This document shows positions 1 through 13,800 of a DNA stretch of 64,000 nucleotides, in pieces. The stretch's first letter is position 1. Every line of letters starts with the position of its first letter. This DNA comes from Dreissena polymorpha (Eukaryota > Mollusca > Bivalvia > Myida > Dreissenidae): contig NC_068358.1 of the NCBI RefSeq assembly GCF_020536995.1, forward strand, positions 45,894,585-45,958,584, given 5' to 3'. The notes under the pieces are model-generated. The model ran no database searches, was not told where the DNA came from, and worked only from the letters and a program-made list of their open reading frames with translations. The translations under genes were made by a program, and so were the position numbers.

Positions 1-1010
1 TTTACCGGCTACAATGGCTTATACACTCACTACTTTTACTGGCTCCAATTCTTATTAACTTCGTGGCCTACAGCAAATTAGTCCTAAAGATTTTGACAAA
101 ATAAGACGTTTGAAGCTTGTTCATATTTGTATGGATCAATTGACATTAGAAGGACATATGGATTACTTTGATTAACTTGAAATATATATGAACAACAAAT
201 ATGTGAATGAGCCTCTTGAATTTATGATTGTACTGCATTGCAATTTGTAGGTTTCTAATTTTACCATGGTCACCAACAAAGCTTCTTAGCAGATACAGCA
301 ATTATGGAAATGTGAACTGGTTTGAAAGTCAGTTCATATTCAGTTGATTAAAATTATTTTAGCACTGTCAGCCCCTAAGGGAGGGGCTATATACAAGTCA
401 CTCTTGTCGGTCGGTTCGTCCGAAGCAAGTGAGTTTGATTGGTGGTCACCATACCTCTGAGTACCTCCTCCCCCCACATACACAACACAAGAAAATAAAT
501 ATTGAAAATCTAAAATCTAGAAAAAGCTAGAAATTTCAGATATGATTCATATTCGTCGCAACTTTGTTGAGTGTAGTAAGTTTATAAGATATGACTTCTG
601 TGTCATTCTTCGGGTCGACACATAATGCAGACTCAATTGCGGAGAGACTTCGTAAATTTCGAAATATATTTCGGTCGGTTTTTCAGCATAATTTTGTGAA
701 GAGAACTATTTTCAAAATTGTCTAGTTATTACACAGAAATATAAGATACGCCATCAGCATGAAGAGTAAAGCAGTGCAGGGACATTAGTCACATCTTTAA
801 CAAAGCTGTAGTTGAACGTACTGCACTCACACAAAAATTACAAAGTTAAAATTTGAAAGGATCCCGCATGTAAAACTTACATAAAATTAAGAGTACAAAA
901 TGAGTCTTCAAGTACATCGCAACAAGTTGTATTATATCCAAAACATAGTTGGAAGATAATTTAAGTCACATACACAGTAATTAAGAAAAATGTGTTTTGT
1001 TTGTTTTCAG

Positions 1011-1102
1011 TATTTTTACACTCCGATTCTGGAAAGTGGTTGAATCCTGACACATTCTGTCTGATGCGGAATAATCTCATTACTGTATTTTACCACCATA
1101 AG
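1011..1102 (+). pseudogene. Broken exon-like segment, copy A
   Basis: This is the counterpart of the intact 30-codon segment at 18,188-18,277, with the same TTTTCAG acceptor and GTAAAT donor. It is 92 nt instead of 90, so the frame is lost near the middle. The encoded family is not recognised. Confidence 0.5.
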
Positions 1103-1231
1103 GTAAATCTATCTTTTACAAATTTTACATAGAACTTCACGTGAATGAAAGGTAATGTACATTGGTAACTAGTTTTAAAAGCTTAATGTCTCGGTCTATT
1201 GTTCGTCTCAACCAGTGAATAAAATCCACAT

Positions 1232-1995
1232 TAGCGCTGTATCGATTCGGTTCGATGCATCGAAAAACCGGTTCAACGCCGCCGATTCGATTCCGATACC
1301 AAAACGGCCAATTTCGATTCGATTCACTGCAATCCCGATTAATCCGCATTTTAAACCTTACTTTTCAAATCCGTCGTCTAAACTTTCTTGTCATTTATAT
1401 TACGTCTTGTGATTGGTCAGTAGCAGATATGGCATCCAATGAATAAATGAATAACATGATGAGCATTACATCAGCCGGTAAAATGGCTTCTTCAACCGCG
1501 CTGAAAGACGCACCGTCGAAATTAAAATCAAAAGTATGGGAACATTTCGGGTTTCGCGAAGGTTGAAAAGGCAACTGTCAAAACGTGTTTTTTTGGCGTA
1601 AGTTACACTATATCTAGAAGCACTACAAAATTGAGGCAACAATTAAAGAGAAAACACCCGGTTGATATTTCAGATGTGATACATTGTGCATTTTATGTTA
1701 TTTAAGAATAACTCAACAGGCAGTTTTGTTCAATAAATTTGCTTTTTATAAAACAGTGTTGCGTTTCTAAATTTTAAATTGTATTAAAAAAAATTAAACA
1801 CTTTAAATGTACACCATAATAAGTTAATAACAAATACCAAACATATTAATTGTTCCCCTGGACGAACCAAAGATGAAATAGTTTGCAAATAAGCAGCAAA
1901 TAGTTTTATTTGAATCGAATCGAAAATAATCGAATCGGACCATTTGGTATCGAAATCGAATCGAATCGAATGATTGATGAATCGTTACAGCTCTG
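1232..1995 (+). mobile_element. hAT element, non-autonomous, with BED zinc-finger remnant
   Basis: The 764-bp insertion is flanked by an exact 8-bp duplication, ATCCACAT, at 1,224-1,231 and 1,996-2,003. The ends are inverted: TAGCGCTGTATCGATTC on the left and, read from the other strand, CAGAGCTGTAACGATTC on the right, the latter matching the hAT consensus CAGRGSTG. Inside, 1,525-1,673 (+) reads a decayed BED finger (SKVWEHFGF, paired cysteines, TTKLRQQLKRKHP), as found at the N-terminus of hAT/ZBED transposases. No catalytic domain remains. Both ends are rich in TCGATTCGA-type words. The insertion is absent from copy B. Confidence 0.88.
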
Positions 1996-2575
1996 ATCCA
2001 CATGCCGTATGCTTTTTTGTTTTTGCGAAGGAAAATGTGCTCGTTGATTTGTTTTGTCATGGTATGCATTTAAACATTCTTAACTAAAATTCTTATATAT
2101 TATTGTTGTTTAAGGATGTGGAAATAGCTAAGCCGTTTGCTTTTTGTATTCTTGCAAAGGGAAATGTACTCGTTAATTTGTTTTATCATTGCATGAAGTT
2201 TTCTAAATTTCAATTATTTAAAACGTATTGTTGTTTAACGACGTGGAAATACGTTTCAGTGATAAAAAGTCACCCACATGGGCAAAAAATAAAGCAACCA
2301 AGCCATGCTTTCAGCTGATACCTTGTTGGGTACGAACTAATATTTAACGATTCCCATGTAATATTAAAGTTTTTCAAACCAATTATTTTTGTTTACTTAT
2401 TCTTGCGTTTACAATTACATCCAAAGTGCATATTCTAATTAATTAATAGAGTTTAATAAAAAATTTAGTTTTTTTCTAGATGTTGTCTTTCTATCACTCC
2501 AAGGTTCTTCCGTGAACTTTCAAGGGTCTGGAGCAGCCGACATTTTTTTTTTTTTCTTAAATCTGAAACATGAGT

Positions 2576-3479
2576 GGACGTCGTGAATGAGTCGTGTGGG
2601 GGTCGTGTGTTATCGACAAGAGGTCGAGAAGAAGTCGTGTATACCCTTTTTAGTCGAGCTTGGTCGGGTTTGGTCTAGAAATTTCGGTGATCGGGATGAT
2701 TGAGTCGATTGATATATTGCCCCCATATTTTGCATACTTGTATACCAACATCACCCCAACCTATAAACACGAGCAGACAACTCTATCAAGCATTTTGTCA
2801 TAAGTATTGCCCCTTTTATACTTAGAATATGCATATTATTGCTAAATCAATGTTAAAGTTTGCGTTCTACCCCAACTATTTCCTATATCCGTTGACATAT
2901 TGCTTTTATATGTTGCATACTTGTTTACCAACATGACCCCAACCTATAAACAAGGGCAGACCACTGTATCAAGCATTTTTACATAATTATGGCCCTTTTT
3001 ACACTTAGATAATTGAACATTTCGCTTAAATTGCCATAACTTCTTTATTTATGATCACATTTTATTATTACTTTTACAAAACAACACTTACCTGAATACC
3101 ACAATGGATTCCACCCTCCCCCCCCCCCAAATTTTTTTTTCATTTTTTTATTTTTGTAAGATCGTCTAATAAATGACCAAACCCCACATTATACCCCCTC
3201 TCAACCCCCCTCCCCCCCAAAAAAAATAAATAAATATTGTTTTCCTTTTTTTTTTGAAAGATCGTCTTATAAATTATTGAATATGAACAATTTCTCCATG
3301 ATGGCTTACGTTATAATGTCAAGCACTCGAATAGTAGAGCGCGCTGACCGCTGACAGCTCTTGTAACTATTTAGGATGTGTTTTTTACTATACTGGAAAT
3401 TTCGGTTTGAATATTGAACATCTCATTGGTTAATCCTTAAAAGCTTTAAACCTTTTATTATTTAAATGTCAACAGTTTG
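2576..3479. other. Intergenic, with a direct repeat of about 120 bp
   Basis: No gene is visible. Two similar stretches, 2,703-2,828 and 2,891-3,010, share the words GCATACTTG, CCCCAACCTATAAACA and ATCAAGCATTTT and form a diverged tandem duplication with a period of about 188 bp. C-rich and A/T homopolymer tracts follow at 3,110-3,260. Confidence 0.5.
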
Positions 3480-4782
3480 ATCTTAAGCATAAAACTCTAT
3501 GTCAATTATTTGACGCATTTGTGTCCCCTATCATCAATTATTCTTCTGAAATATTGGGCTATACAAAATCAAAAGAAGTTGAGCGCATTCATCTTAAGTT
3601 TTGTAAACGGATATTGCATGTTAGGAGTAATACTTGTACAGCAGGTGTTTACGGTGAACTTGGTAGATTTCCGCTGTATGTTCAAAGATATATACGATTG
3701 TTGAAATATAGGTTAAAAGTGGTCAATCGTGACAACATTATTTTACGCACAGTGTATTATGATGCACTTAGAGATTGCCAGAAAGGTTATTAAAACTGGG
3801 TAACAAATATAAAGAAACTTTTGAATGATTTTGGGTTTACTTTTTTTTTCGAAGACTACGCTTGTATCAATGAAAAAACGTTTTCATGTGAATTCAAAAA
3901 TAGAGTTATTGATTGTTTTAAACAAGAGTGGTTTAGTTCGCTACAAAGTCCAGTTTTGATGTTATATAAGGAATATAAACTAAATTTTGAATATGAAACA
4001 TATTTAGATATTATACCTAGAAGCTTACGATTTTATTTTAGTCGACTCAGACTCTTGGTACATCCTTTAAGGATACAAACCGGGAGGTTTCTCGACTCCC
4101 GCGAGAAGACTTTATTGCCTTTGCTGTAACACAAGGGACATCGAAGACGAATATCATTTTTTTGTACTTGTTTGTTCAAGTTTCACAACAGTTAGAAAAA
4201 AGTACATCAAAGCGAAATATCATAGAAATCCATATGTATTTAAATTTGTAGAACTTATGAAATCGTTTAAAAGAAAAGATCTTATCAAACTTTCCCTATA
4301 CATCAAAGAAGCTATGTTTCTCCGAAAAACTCTTTTTAATATTGTAGAGGGATCACAATAGTCTTTTTGTTCATCCACATTGCTTATTTGTTAATAAATG
4401 TATACTGTTATATAAATTTAGTTATTTGAATATATAAGATTACATCCCCTTTGCTAACTACTTTATAAATGTATTTTGTTGTTCATCCTTATTGTTTGTT
4501 TCTTTATTAATGTATACTGTTATAGAAATTTAGTTATTTAAATATATTAGAAATTAAGTTATTTGAATATATTAGATTACATTCCCTTTCCTTACTTCTT
4601 TATAAGTGTATATTGTTACTGAAATTTAGTTATTTGAATATATAAGATTACACACGTATTACTAACATTGTCATTACCATGTTGACACAAAACCTTTTGT
4701 ATATTATGCACACATATTATGAAGACGATGTACTATGTACAAGCCTTAAAAAATTATCTGTTCTGTTCTGTTCTGTTGTGTT
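3480..4782 (+). mobile_element. 5'-truncated LINE (3' end of ORF2 and tail)
   Basis: From about 3,485 to 4,361 the plus strand encodes the C-terminal end of a non-LTR retrotransposon polyprotein, spread over two or three frames. It includes the late reverse-transcriptase motif FVSPIINYSSEILGY, then KEVERIHLKFCKRIL, the motif HPLRIQTGR, and the CX2C-type CCNTRDIEDEYHFF segment. This order is typical of Jockey/CR1-like elements. A TTCTG pentamer run at 4,757-4,782 marks the 3' tail. The endonuclease and most of the reverse transcriptase are absent, as expected for 5' truncation. The frame is broken at least twice, so the copy is dead. Confidence 0.8.
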
Positions 4783-5040
4783 CATAATTTATTGATTCAT
4801 TATTTATGTAAAATTGTGCATGTTTATTAAATGATAAAGTATTGCATCTTAAATTAATATAAGTAGCATTGTGTATATACAAGTATATTGTGATTTATAT
4901 TTTGTACATATTTTTAATTAAACATAGCAAAGACTCTAAGGCCGCTGCCCTTATATTAAGATATTAAGAGTCCCTGCATGAAAACTAACGGCTCATCACA
5001 CAATTAATTTGTATTCACTAATCCGTATATAAAATAGCCC

Positions 5041-5296
5041 AGCTTCAGTAGTTGTACAATAGTTCGTTCATAGTAAAACCAAGTAAATTCGTTGAATTGA
5101 TATCCCCCGCCATTATACTTCTGAACACAAGATATGGCTCCGGACACACAAAAAAGCATTTTTTCAAAAAACAAAGGGCCATAACTCCGTTATTATTCGA
5201 TGGTGTACAATGCCATTTGGCGTGCATCATCCTCTTATCAATATATGTACTCATACCAAGTTTCTATGAAATCTGCCAAAGCACTTCCAAGATATG
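5041..5296. repeat. Dispersed repeat of bivalve type
   Basis: The wording AAAGGGCCATAACTCCGTTATTA followed by TACCAAGTTTCTATGAAATCTGCCAAAG is a kind of repeat I recall from bivalve genomes. No second copy lies in this window, so the boundaries are approximate and the family is unassigned. Confidence 0.35.
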
Positions 5297-5837
5297 AATG
5301 ATTGAAAATTGAATAAATTGTTCGTTTTCAATAGCAATTTACTTGTGAATACATATTTAAAATATTCTATCATTAATTTCGGTAGAAAATGCCGTTTTAA
5401 TGATTATTAAACCGGTTTCACGTCCAAACTATCGGGAAACATTGTGATAGATCGCGGATTTTCGTTTAACCGTTATATTACACTGTGTGAACTATACAAT
5501 TTTGGACACATTGTACGATGCGCGCAAAGAATTTGAAAATTTAAGCGAACATTTTACAACAGAGTGTATGCGCACTGCTAATAAGTATGTGCGAAGGTTA
5601 TGAATCGCACGCTGTGTATCGCATTCAACAGTTAGCAGGTACGAAAACATTGACAAGTTGTAGTACAGGGAAAACAAGAATGTTCCTTGTTTGTGGGAAA
5701 CAAAAACAATAATACTTGCTTCGTTTTAAACTCTATTTAAAGCCGACAGTAATAAAGGCAAATAAGAAGTTTCAATTAGGTTTACAATAAATAAAATAAC
5801 TTAACAGCGGAGAAAGTCAGTACAATATTTTTCTTCA

Positions 5838-5838
5838 T

Positions 5839-5905
<67 letters not shown>
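5838..5905. repeat. (TA)n microsatellite
   Basis: About 34 uninterrupted TA dinucleotides. Confidence 0.95.
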
Positions 5906-5910
<5 letters not shown>

Positions 5911-7488
5911 AATTAAGTATATATATTGTACATCTATACAAAATTAAATACTTTGAAGGGATTTTGTTTTTTTCTATGACGTTGAAAGATACATTCAAAT
6001 CGTTTAAGCTCTATGCATACTATGTTTAAATCGTTCATTTTGGGATTAGTAATTCCAAGGACTAGATTCTGACATGTAATATGAATAGGTATGCTTGGTC
6101 TAGCAATCAGCATGATGGCCTTGTCTACTATGTCACTGTAGAGCCTTCCACTGTCTTACAAGGGACCAGCCGGAGTGTCCTTTCTGACTCAATACAGTTA
6201 AAGAACCTATTCTGTTTGTTGGTTTCCGGGACTGGTCTGCGTCGCCGACTTTTATCAGGTTTTCAATGTAATACCAATAAGCCTTCTTAACAAGTCGTTT
6301 AGTGTTTGCTTGTTCCTGTTGGTCCACTTGTAAAGTATTGGATAGTGACCGTTTGAGTGATCACAATGAAATTTGAAAGTAGTTTATGCTTCGCAGTTGC
6401 GCGTGACGTCACCTGTCAATTATTAATTGTGTTTAATGAAAGTCCGAATAATTGCAGTCTTTGGAGGGGGTATTGATAAAAAACATGACGTTGTGAATGA
6501 CATTTACAATCATGAGACGCTACATAGTGGAATAACTACAAGTATAAAGTTCATGCTGATTGTTTTCATTTTTCATGTTGCACTATTTAATATCTGAACA
6601 AACGATAACTAAATAAATGTTGACCAAAATTAAGTACACGCATTAATAAAATTGGATACACTGGTCACATGAAAGTAAAATCATTATTTTGTGTTTCAAC
6701 ATTCTTGGAAAGTCGATATCTACATTATTGTTAATATGCTGATATATAGAACATGTCGCTGTTCTCATTTAATGAAAGATGTTTTACGTGAATTCTGATT
6801 ATATGCTAGGCTTGGTATCACTAGGCGGATGGTCTTCACTCTCAAAGTGAATATACGGATAACGAACAGTTTTTCTGAATGGGCAGCATTTTGGAGCGCA
6901 GAGTGGGTATGTAGATGCATTACTTTTCTTAAATCGTTGTTCGCTTATTCAACAGATTTATGTGTAAACAACATCGATTTATTTTAATTAATTCATCTGA
7001 TATAAAGATTCCGACACGAAATGTTGTTTTTTTACCTATATACTGTAAGATTTTAGCCCACTTGGGTCATCTTTTATGCACAATAAAACCTGCCAAAACA
7101 CAAATATGTTTGGGTGTAAGAAGGACTTCAAATGACTAGCTAAAACTACATATAACTTCAATTTGTAAGTATGCACTTCCTGGTTTAGATGGGTTTAAAG
7201 GTTCGTCCTGTTTTACCCAAAGGCGTTTTTCACCAACTGACTGTTTTTTTTATGGACAAAAATTACAATGGCAACGTGCGACGGGCAATACAACTTATTG
7301 AAATTATCACAGTAACATTAATAATAAACAGATTAAAACGATTTTAAGGGTCATAACAGGATTTGTATTTGAAAGGAACACTATTATGACCAAAGTTGAT
7401 ATTTACCCCCATGATTAAAGTCACACATTTTTAAATTGATATTATAATTTATAAATGTTATAGTAATCTCTGCAAATGTCCCGAAACT

Positions 7489-7877
7489 TTTACAGGCTAC
7501 AATGTCTTATACACTCACTACTTTTACTGGCTCCAAGTTTTATTTACTTGGTGGCCTACAGCAAATTAGTCCTAAAGATCGTGACAAAATTAGACGTTTG
7601 AAGCTTGTTCGTATATTTGTATGGATCAAGTGAAATAAGCAGGTCATATTGATTACTTTGATAATATTGAAATATGTATGAACAACACATAAGTAAATAC
7701 GCCTCTTGAATTTACCATTGTACTGCATTGTAATTTGTAGGTTTTAAACTTACAATGTCAAGATCACCAACAAAACTGCTTAGCAGATACAGCAATTCTG
7801 GAAACGTGAACTGCTTTGAAAAGGAGTTAATATTCAGTTGATTAAAATTTATTTAGCACTGTGAGCCCCTCAAGGAG
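7489..7877 (+). repeat. Duplicated block, copy B, left part
   Basis: This matches copy A from base 1 to about 380. It ends at GCCCCTCAAGGAG, where the 9.6-kb TIR element inserted; the block resumes at 17,510. Confidence 0.75.
7496..7633 (+). pseudogene. Exon-like open segment 1 of copy B (unrecognised gene)
   Basis: After a TTTTACAG acceptor-like site the frame reads ATMSYTLTTFTGSKFYLLGG, then LQQISPKDRDKIRRLKLVRI, to a stop at 7,631. The same peptide is visible in copy A with several changes and an early stop. Conservation of the amino acids between two diverged copies suggests descent from a coding exon. I do not recognise the family. Confidence 0.35.
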
Positions 7878-8503
7878 TAGTCCGAGAGCCCACGGGTGTT
7901 TATTGCAAGTTTTGAGGCCAAGATTTTTTTGTGTATATTCGAAAAGGGTATTTTATATCCTTCCAGAAAACCCATTTCTTAAGTGTCACAGCCGTATATA
8001 TCTATGATTTTTTTGGTAAAATCACTCAAAATCGAAAGTTTTTCTGCTGATTTCTGGAATAATTAAATAAATACACATTTTCAGTCATGCGAATTAAACC
8101 AGGGTTTCCGTTTTGGGGTTTTAAAATAGGTATCAGAGACCTTTTCAATAATTCAGTGAAAAAAATATAATTTTCCATGTTTTTTTGTTTTTTTTTTAAA
8201 GTTAAAAACCACAAAAATTCTCATTTTTTTAGCCGAATTTGTCCATTTTTCAATTTTTAATTCTGCAAATTCTTTTTACAAAGTTAACAATTTCCAACAT
8301 ATTTGTCTAATTAGTGTTTTAAAAACACACATATGGCCTCCTTGTTTAATTCCAACAACGACTTTTTTTGATTACCATCTATTAGTGATTTTGGGGGGAA
8401 ATGAATAAAATCACTCACAAAACTGCTGATTTCTGGAATAATTTGATTTAATTAGATTTATAAGACATGTGATCATTATAACAATCAAATATTGTTCGCA
8501 TAT
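7878..8503 (+). repeat. Left terminal inverted repeat of the 9.6-kb element
   Basis: About 626 bp match 16,886-17,509 in inverted orientation at high identity, ending near GTTCGCATAT. Internally it contains words that recur further in: GGTTAAAAACCA, AAATCACTCA, and CTGCTGATTTCTGGAATAAT twice. Confidence 0.9.
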
Positions 8504-10879
8504 TTATTTTACAGGTCTATATAGATATATTTATATGTATAACATCACTTTTATGAAAAGATCCGATACATTTATGGTGCTTATAGGTTAAAAACCAATA
8601 AATTCTTAACATTTGTAGCCGTTTTTGCCCATTTTCCAAGCTTAAGTTCTTCGGTCTTTGTTACCATGTAAACAATTTTCAATATGTCTGTCTCATTTGA
8701 GTTCTAAAAATGCACACAGTGTCTCCCTATTTTAGTGCATAATTTTTTTTAATGTCTTTTTTAAGTCATTGGGGGTGTGGAGTGGGGGACGACCTAAGTC
8801 ACACGCAAAACTGCAGGTTTCTGCTCCAAAATGTCATTAATTAGACATGTGATCATTATAAATGGTCAAATGTTGTTCATTCATGTACATATGTATATAA
8901 AATCACACAAAACAAAATATTGAATCAAATGCTTACATTATGCCAAGATTGTGTGCACAGTTTGCTTATAGGTTAAAAACCGCTTAATGTTGAGAAAAAT
9001 GAAATTTACACAATTTTGCCTTTTGTGATATGATTAAATTAATCTAATTACAATAAAAAAAACTGCAATCAATTCTATGTCCAAACATTGGTAACATAGT
9101 ATATATATATTCTTTAAAATCCTGTAAATAGACCAATACTGACCTGTTTAATGTTTGAACCACTTTTACAAAAGTTGCTTCCCTTTGATTTAAACACGCC
9201 ATGATTGGTTTGCAGAGGTCAAAATAAAATTATGAAAAACAGAAGGACTTGCCTAGATTTACAAGTATAAGTTCAGGTAAGTAATGTTTTTTTATCTATT
9301 AATGTACTATTTCAAACTTCATACACTATAGGCTTAATTTTATATAGTTTAACCGTTTGTTTGAAATATGTTTAAACATCGAACAGTTCCTGTGTATGAC
9401 ATGTTGATGACTTTTCCAGTTCATATTGACCATCTGTGCATGTTAACTCAGCATACCTTGGTAAAACAGTACTATAAGTACTTCAACAAAAGGGTTAGAA
9501 TAGCATTGTACAAAAAAAAAGAGAAAGTGTACAGAAGGGTCATTTTCAATTTTTTTAGAAAGTGTAATAGTATACGGATATGCACATTTTCGGATAAATT
9601 CTACTTTAAATGGTGCTCCCAAAGTTACGGGCATCATGCTGAACGTTAGTCATACTATGAGGCTGTCTGTGTCATTTAATAATCTTTCACATCATCACGG
9701 TATAACAAATCCCAGTGACAGACTGCCTTTTTTAGCGAAACTATAATGTACGCCAAGATAATCATTTATAATTCTGAATTTAAAAATGCATTTGGTCTAC
9801 AGAGTTATTTTTTCTTTCCAGAAATGTTTGAATGATATAAAGGGAACAGTAACAATGTTTATCAGCATCAAGCAAACTATGCAGGTTGGTTGAATGAAGT
9901 TTCTAGTTCTTATTAAAAAAGGTTAAAAACCACCAAATTTCTAAATTCTTTTACCTGCCTTTGCCCTATAAAAGTTATTTTTCTAAGTCTTATTACTATG
10001 TTAAAAATGTTTTCAATTTACTCTGTTTTTATCTTTCTTCATTACTATTCAAATATGTTATTGTTTAATTATCCATCCATAAATTGATTGTAGTACAACA
10101 ATAACAACAACAGTACATGTATTGTATATTTCAGGTCTTGCTGTCTAGGTCGTCAAACTGGTTGTGCATTGACAACTCAAACCCTCACATGCAAGTACCA
10201 GTTTTGGGGGTAAGGATGGTACATGTTTGAAAATCACTCAAAAGGCCTGGAAATATGAAAATAACATTTCCTGAATGTAGGACTGTTGAAAATAATGTTG
10301 TCACACAAGTAATGTTTCAATGGAATGAGTTCAGTAATTCAATCTGACTGATAAGAATACTTTGCTGAATGATGATATTTGCATTTCTACAAGTCAATAA
10401 TACAATTTAATACTTAGAAAATACATTTCAGATGTTAACAGAGAAGAAGTGAGCAGTATGTTGATGGATGACCTGTGCTTCATTAGACTGCCTGAATAAC
10501 TTCTACTTTCTGGTATTTAAACTTAAAGATTATTCTATTTTATTCAAGTCGCAATAAATTAGCGATTATTAATGAAATAAAATGCAGAACAAACAGTTTG
10601 AGTCTGTCATTCGGTCAAATTGTTTTTACATCAGTTTTGTTTGTTTAATATCTTGTTTCCGATTAACCAAGAGTGTTTATCAATCAATCAATCAATCAAT
10701 CAATCAATTGATCAATCAATCCAGATCAGATCAAATCAAATAAAACCAATCAATTAAACAAAGAAGTAAACAATTAAGCTTGGTCGAACAGACACACTAA
10801 ACAAACAAACAAAATTAAATAGTCAAGTAGTTAATTACATTTGTAATCTACCATTTGCAAAACTTTTTCAGGTGTAAAG
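8504..10879 (+). other. Left subterminal region of the 9.6-kb element
   Basis: The region repeats diverged modules of the TIR: GGTTAAAAACC words at about 8,586, 8,968 and 9,921 and an AATCACTCAAAAGG word near 10,230. An open frame at 9,368-9,649 has no recognisable motif. The stretch 10,600-10,870 is a non-coding leader of the gene; a TTTTTCAG acceptor-like site just upstream of the start ATG hints at a 5' intron. Confidence 0.5.
10678..10718. repeat. (CAAT)n microsatellite
   Basis: About nine CAAT units with one interruption (CAATTGATCAAT). Confidence 0.85.
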
Positions 10880-13800
10880 ATGGCATCGAATAACAATAAC
10901 ATCAACCAGACTAGCAGTACCGAACCGCCGTGTGTGCTACATGCAGGTCCTCTCATTGTGTCTGAAGAGATCAAATTGTTTGACACGGAATCATGGACAC
11001 GAGTTAGAAAAGCATTTCACATAAGAAAATCAAAACCTAACTGGAATTTATCAAAGTATTCAGCAGTCTGTTCGTGTTTACCGGACAGTTTCTCTTGTGT
11101 TGATGGATATCATACTACTTGTTATAAAAATTTCACTGCCATTTCTGAATCATTTCAGTTGCATAAATCGTTAAGTACATCAAGCTTGTTACTTAGGTCT
11201 CTTGTAGATCATCCGGTGACGGATCCTGGAGGAAAATTTCCACACACCTGCATCTTCTGTGGACGTGCGCAAATACAACGAAGAGGTCAGCTCCCTGAAC
11301 TGCTCGGATGCTGTGACAATCACGAAGCTGAGGAGAATATCAAGCAGGCAGCACAAGTTCTACATGACCAGGAGATGATGGCAAAAGTTGGGAGTGTTGA
11401 CTTTATTGCAAGGCAGGTTAGATACCATCATAGTTGTAGGAAACAGTATATCAATAAATCTGACAGAAAGAGGAAAATAGTCAAAACAGAATGTGCTATC
11501 AACTCACCTGAGTCTATGCAACCGCAAAAAAACAAGGACCATGTCTTCAACAAAATTAAAGAACACATTGACTCGCATATCATAATGCAGGAAAACCCCG
11601 AAATACTGACATCACTTTATGAACTATATAGAACTTGCTTGTCAAAGTGATAACACAAACGCGTATTTCTTTGGGCAGAAAATTTTACAACACTATGCTG
11701 GAAAACTGAAGATTGGGAAATTAAGTAATCGTCAAGGCAACGTTATTTTTTCATCTAGCATGCGCGAAGAAGATGCAATCAAATGTGCTATACAAAGGGC
11801 TGATTCTATTGAAATGAAAACTGTAGAAGTGGCTGTCCATATGAGAAAATTGATATTAGACATTAAGAATTCAAGCAAGGACTTTCCATATCCTCTATCA
11901 GCTGAAGATCTATTGAAAGGGCAGGCACAACCACCCGAATTGCTTGTGAAATTTTTCCGCACATTATTTACAGGATCAGACAATAAACCGGATGACAGAG
12001 TCCAGCGTTATGTAGAATCAGTGTCGGATTATTGTCTCTTCGCCTGTACGAAAGGATGGTTGAAACATGTCAGTCTTGGATTGGGCCTGAAAAGCATGAC
12101 TGGAAGTAGGAAAGTCATTGAAGTATTAAATCATCTTGGCCATTGTTGCAGTTACCATACAGTTGAAGGTTTTGAAACAGATCTAGCCATGTCAGTATCG
12201 GAAAAGGGTCATGCAACACCTGATGGAATATTGAAAATACCAGACTTGTCAACAGCTTTAGCTTGGGAAAATTATGACGAGATGAATGAGACCTTATCTG
12301 GTAGCGGAACACTTCACGACACTGTCGGGATTTGCTACCAGAACATCAGTACAGAATCTGCTTGCAATGTATCTCGTGAAATGACAAACGATGACAGAAA
12401 AAAGGGAAACAGAGAAGTCGTACATTTGATAGCTCAGATATACCGGAACTTGAGCCCTACAGTAAAAAGCCTAAAATTTCTGAATTTAGTTACAGTTTGA
12501 AGACCACAGACCCCCCTGACAATTTGCAGAATTGCAAGAGACGTGATATACTATGGGCTGTTATGTCCAATCAATTTGCACATATACCTATGTGGACAGG
12601 ATGGAATTCCATATTTGAGAATGATCCTCTACTGCAACAAACAATCGCTTACATGAACACTCCCGCCTACCCGTCTTGACGTAGTCGCAGAAACATTGAG
12701 GGTATCTCAAAAGGTTGCCGAAGAATGCCAAGAGGATTATGCAATTGTCACTTATGATCTCGCAATTGCAAAACCTGCCAAACAGATTCAGCAAGCAGAA
12801 TCTCCTAGATTCGACAATATCTTCACATGCTTTGGCCCTTTTCACATACAGCTAGCCTTTTTTGGGTCATTGGGACATATTCTGGACGAGTCAGGTGGAC
12901 CACAAATCCTCACAGACACAGAGGTTCTTGGCAGTGGGTCACTGTCGGGATTCATTTCTGGGAAACATTTTAATCGATGTAAGCGGTTACATCCAATGCT
13001 TTACCAGGCTTTCAAAATCCTGCACTTACGGGCTTTTCTGCATGAAATCAGTGCCTTCAAACCTGAAATGATAAGAGCAATGGAACAGCTCCGTGAGACA
13101 CGATCTACCGAAGCACTAGATCAGCTTGAAGACAGCGCAGAATATTCGGAATTCATGTGCTCTTACGAAGATTTTACACAGAAGACCAGGAATGGGGAAC
13201 ATGGGAAAACAGCACAGTATTGGATGATGTACATGGATCTAGTCCAGCTATACTTGCTCTTCAGTCGAGCGTGTCATACAAACGACATTAAGCTGTTTAC
13301 ATACTGCCTCGGCGAAATGGTGAAGGTCTTTTTTGCGACAAATCGTCCAAATTACGCCAGATGTATGTTCCGGTACCATCTTGATCTTATTAACATAGAC
13401 CAAACCCATCCTGGAATAGGACCAAAACTAGAGAAAGGGGCTTTCACGATTCGACGGACATCAAAGATGTTTTCACGTTCTCCAGTAGATATTGTACTAG
13501 AGCAGTCGATAAATGCAGATGCCGCCTCGAGATTAACTGGGATTTCGTCATTCAGTACTAAAGAAGGTGCTCGTCGACGTTGGATGCTTACACAGACATC
13601 TAGAAGGACTATTGTAAATAGTCTTCTCACAAAATCAGGAATGATATCGTACGATAGTCCTGCACAAGAGCTGAAACAGTCACATCTTGAACGCGACAAT
13701 AACGACTTGCAAAAGCTGGTGTCTGGAATCGAGACCAGAATGAATCCATTTAGCAGTGATTACAGAAATGATGAACTTATTTGCATCTCCACTGGCAAGA

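Larger units (their letters stand above)
1..2575 (+). repeat. Duplicated block, copy A (interrupted by a hAT element)
   Basis: This stretch aligns along its length with 7,489-7,877 plus 17,510-19,090 (copy B). It carries three short open segments in the same order as copy B. The first starts at 8 (reads ATMAYTLTTFTGS), the second is 1,011-1,102 between TTTTCAG and GTAAAT, and the third starts at 2,480 after TTTTTCTAG and reads VVFLSLQGSSVNFQGSGAAD. The first has a stop and the second carries two extra bases, so this copy looks like a broken duplicate. The left edge of the block is outside the window. I do not recognise the protein. Confidence 0.7.
4783..7488. other. Intergenic region
   Basis: No gene is supported. 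The stretch holds a bivalve-type dispersed repeat (5,041-5,296) and a TA microsatellite (5,838-5,905). The remaining open frames are short and show no recognisable motifs. Confidence 0.5.

Noticed and set aside
9368-9649. Separate gene inside the 9.6-kb element
   Set aside because: Basic and aromatic-rich frame without motif; the opposite strand is open too, as expected for AT-rich spacer.
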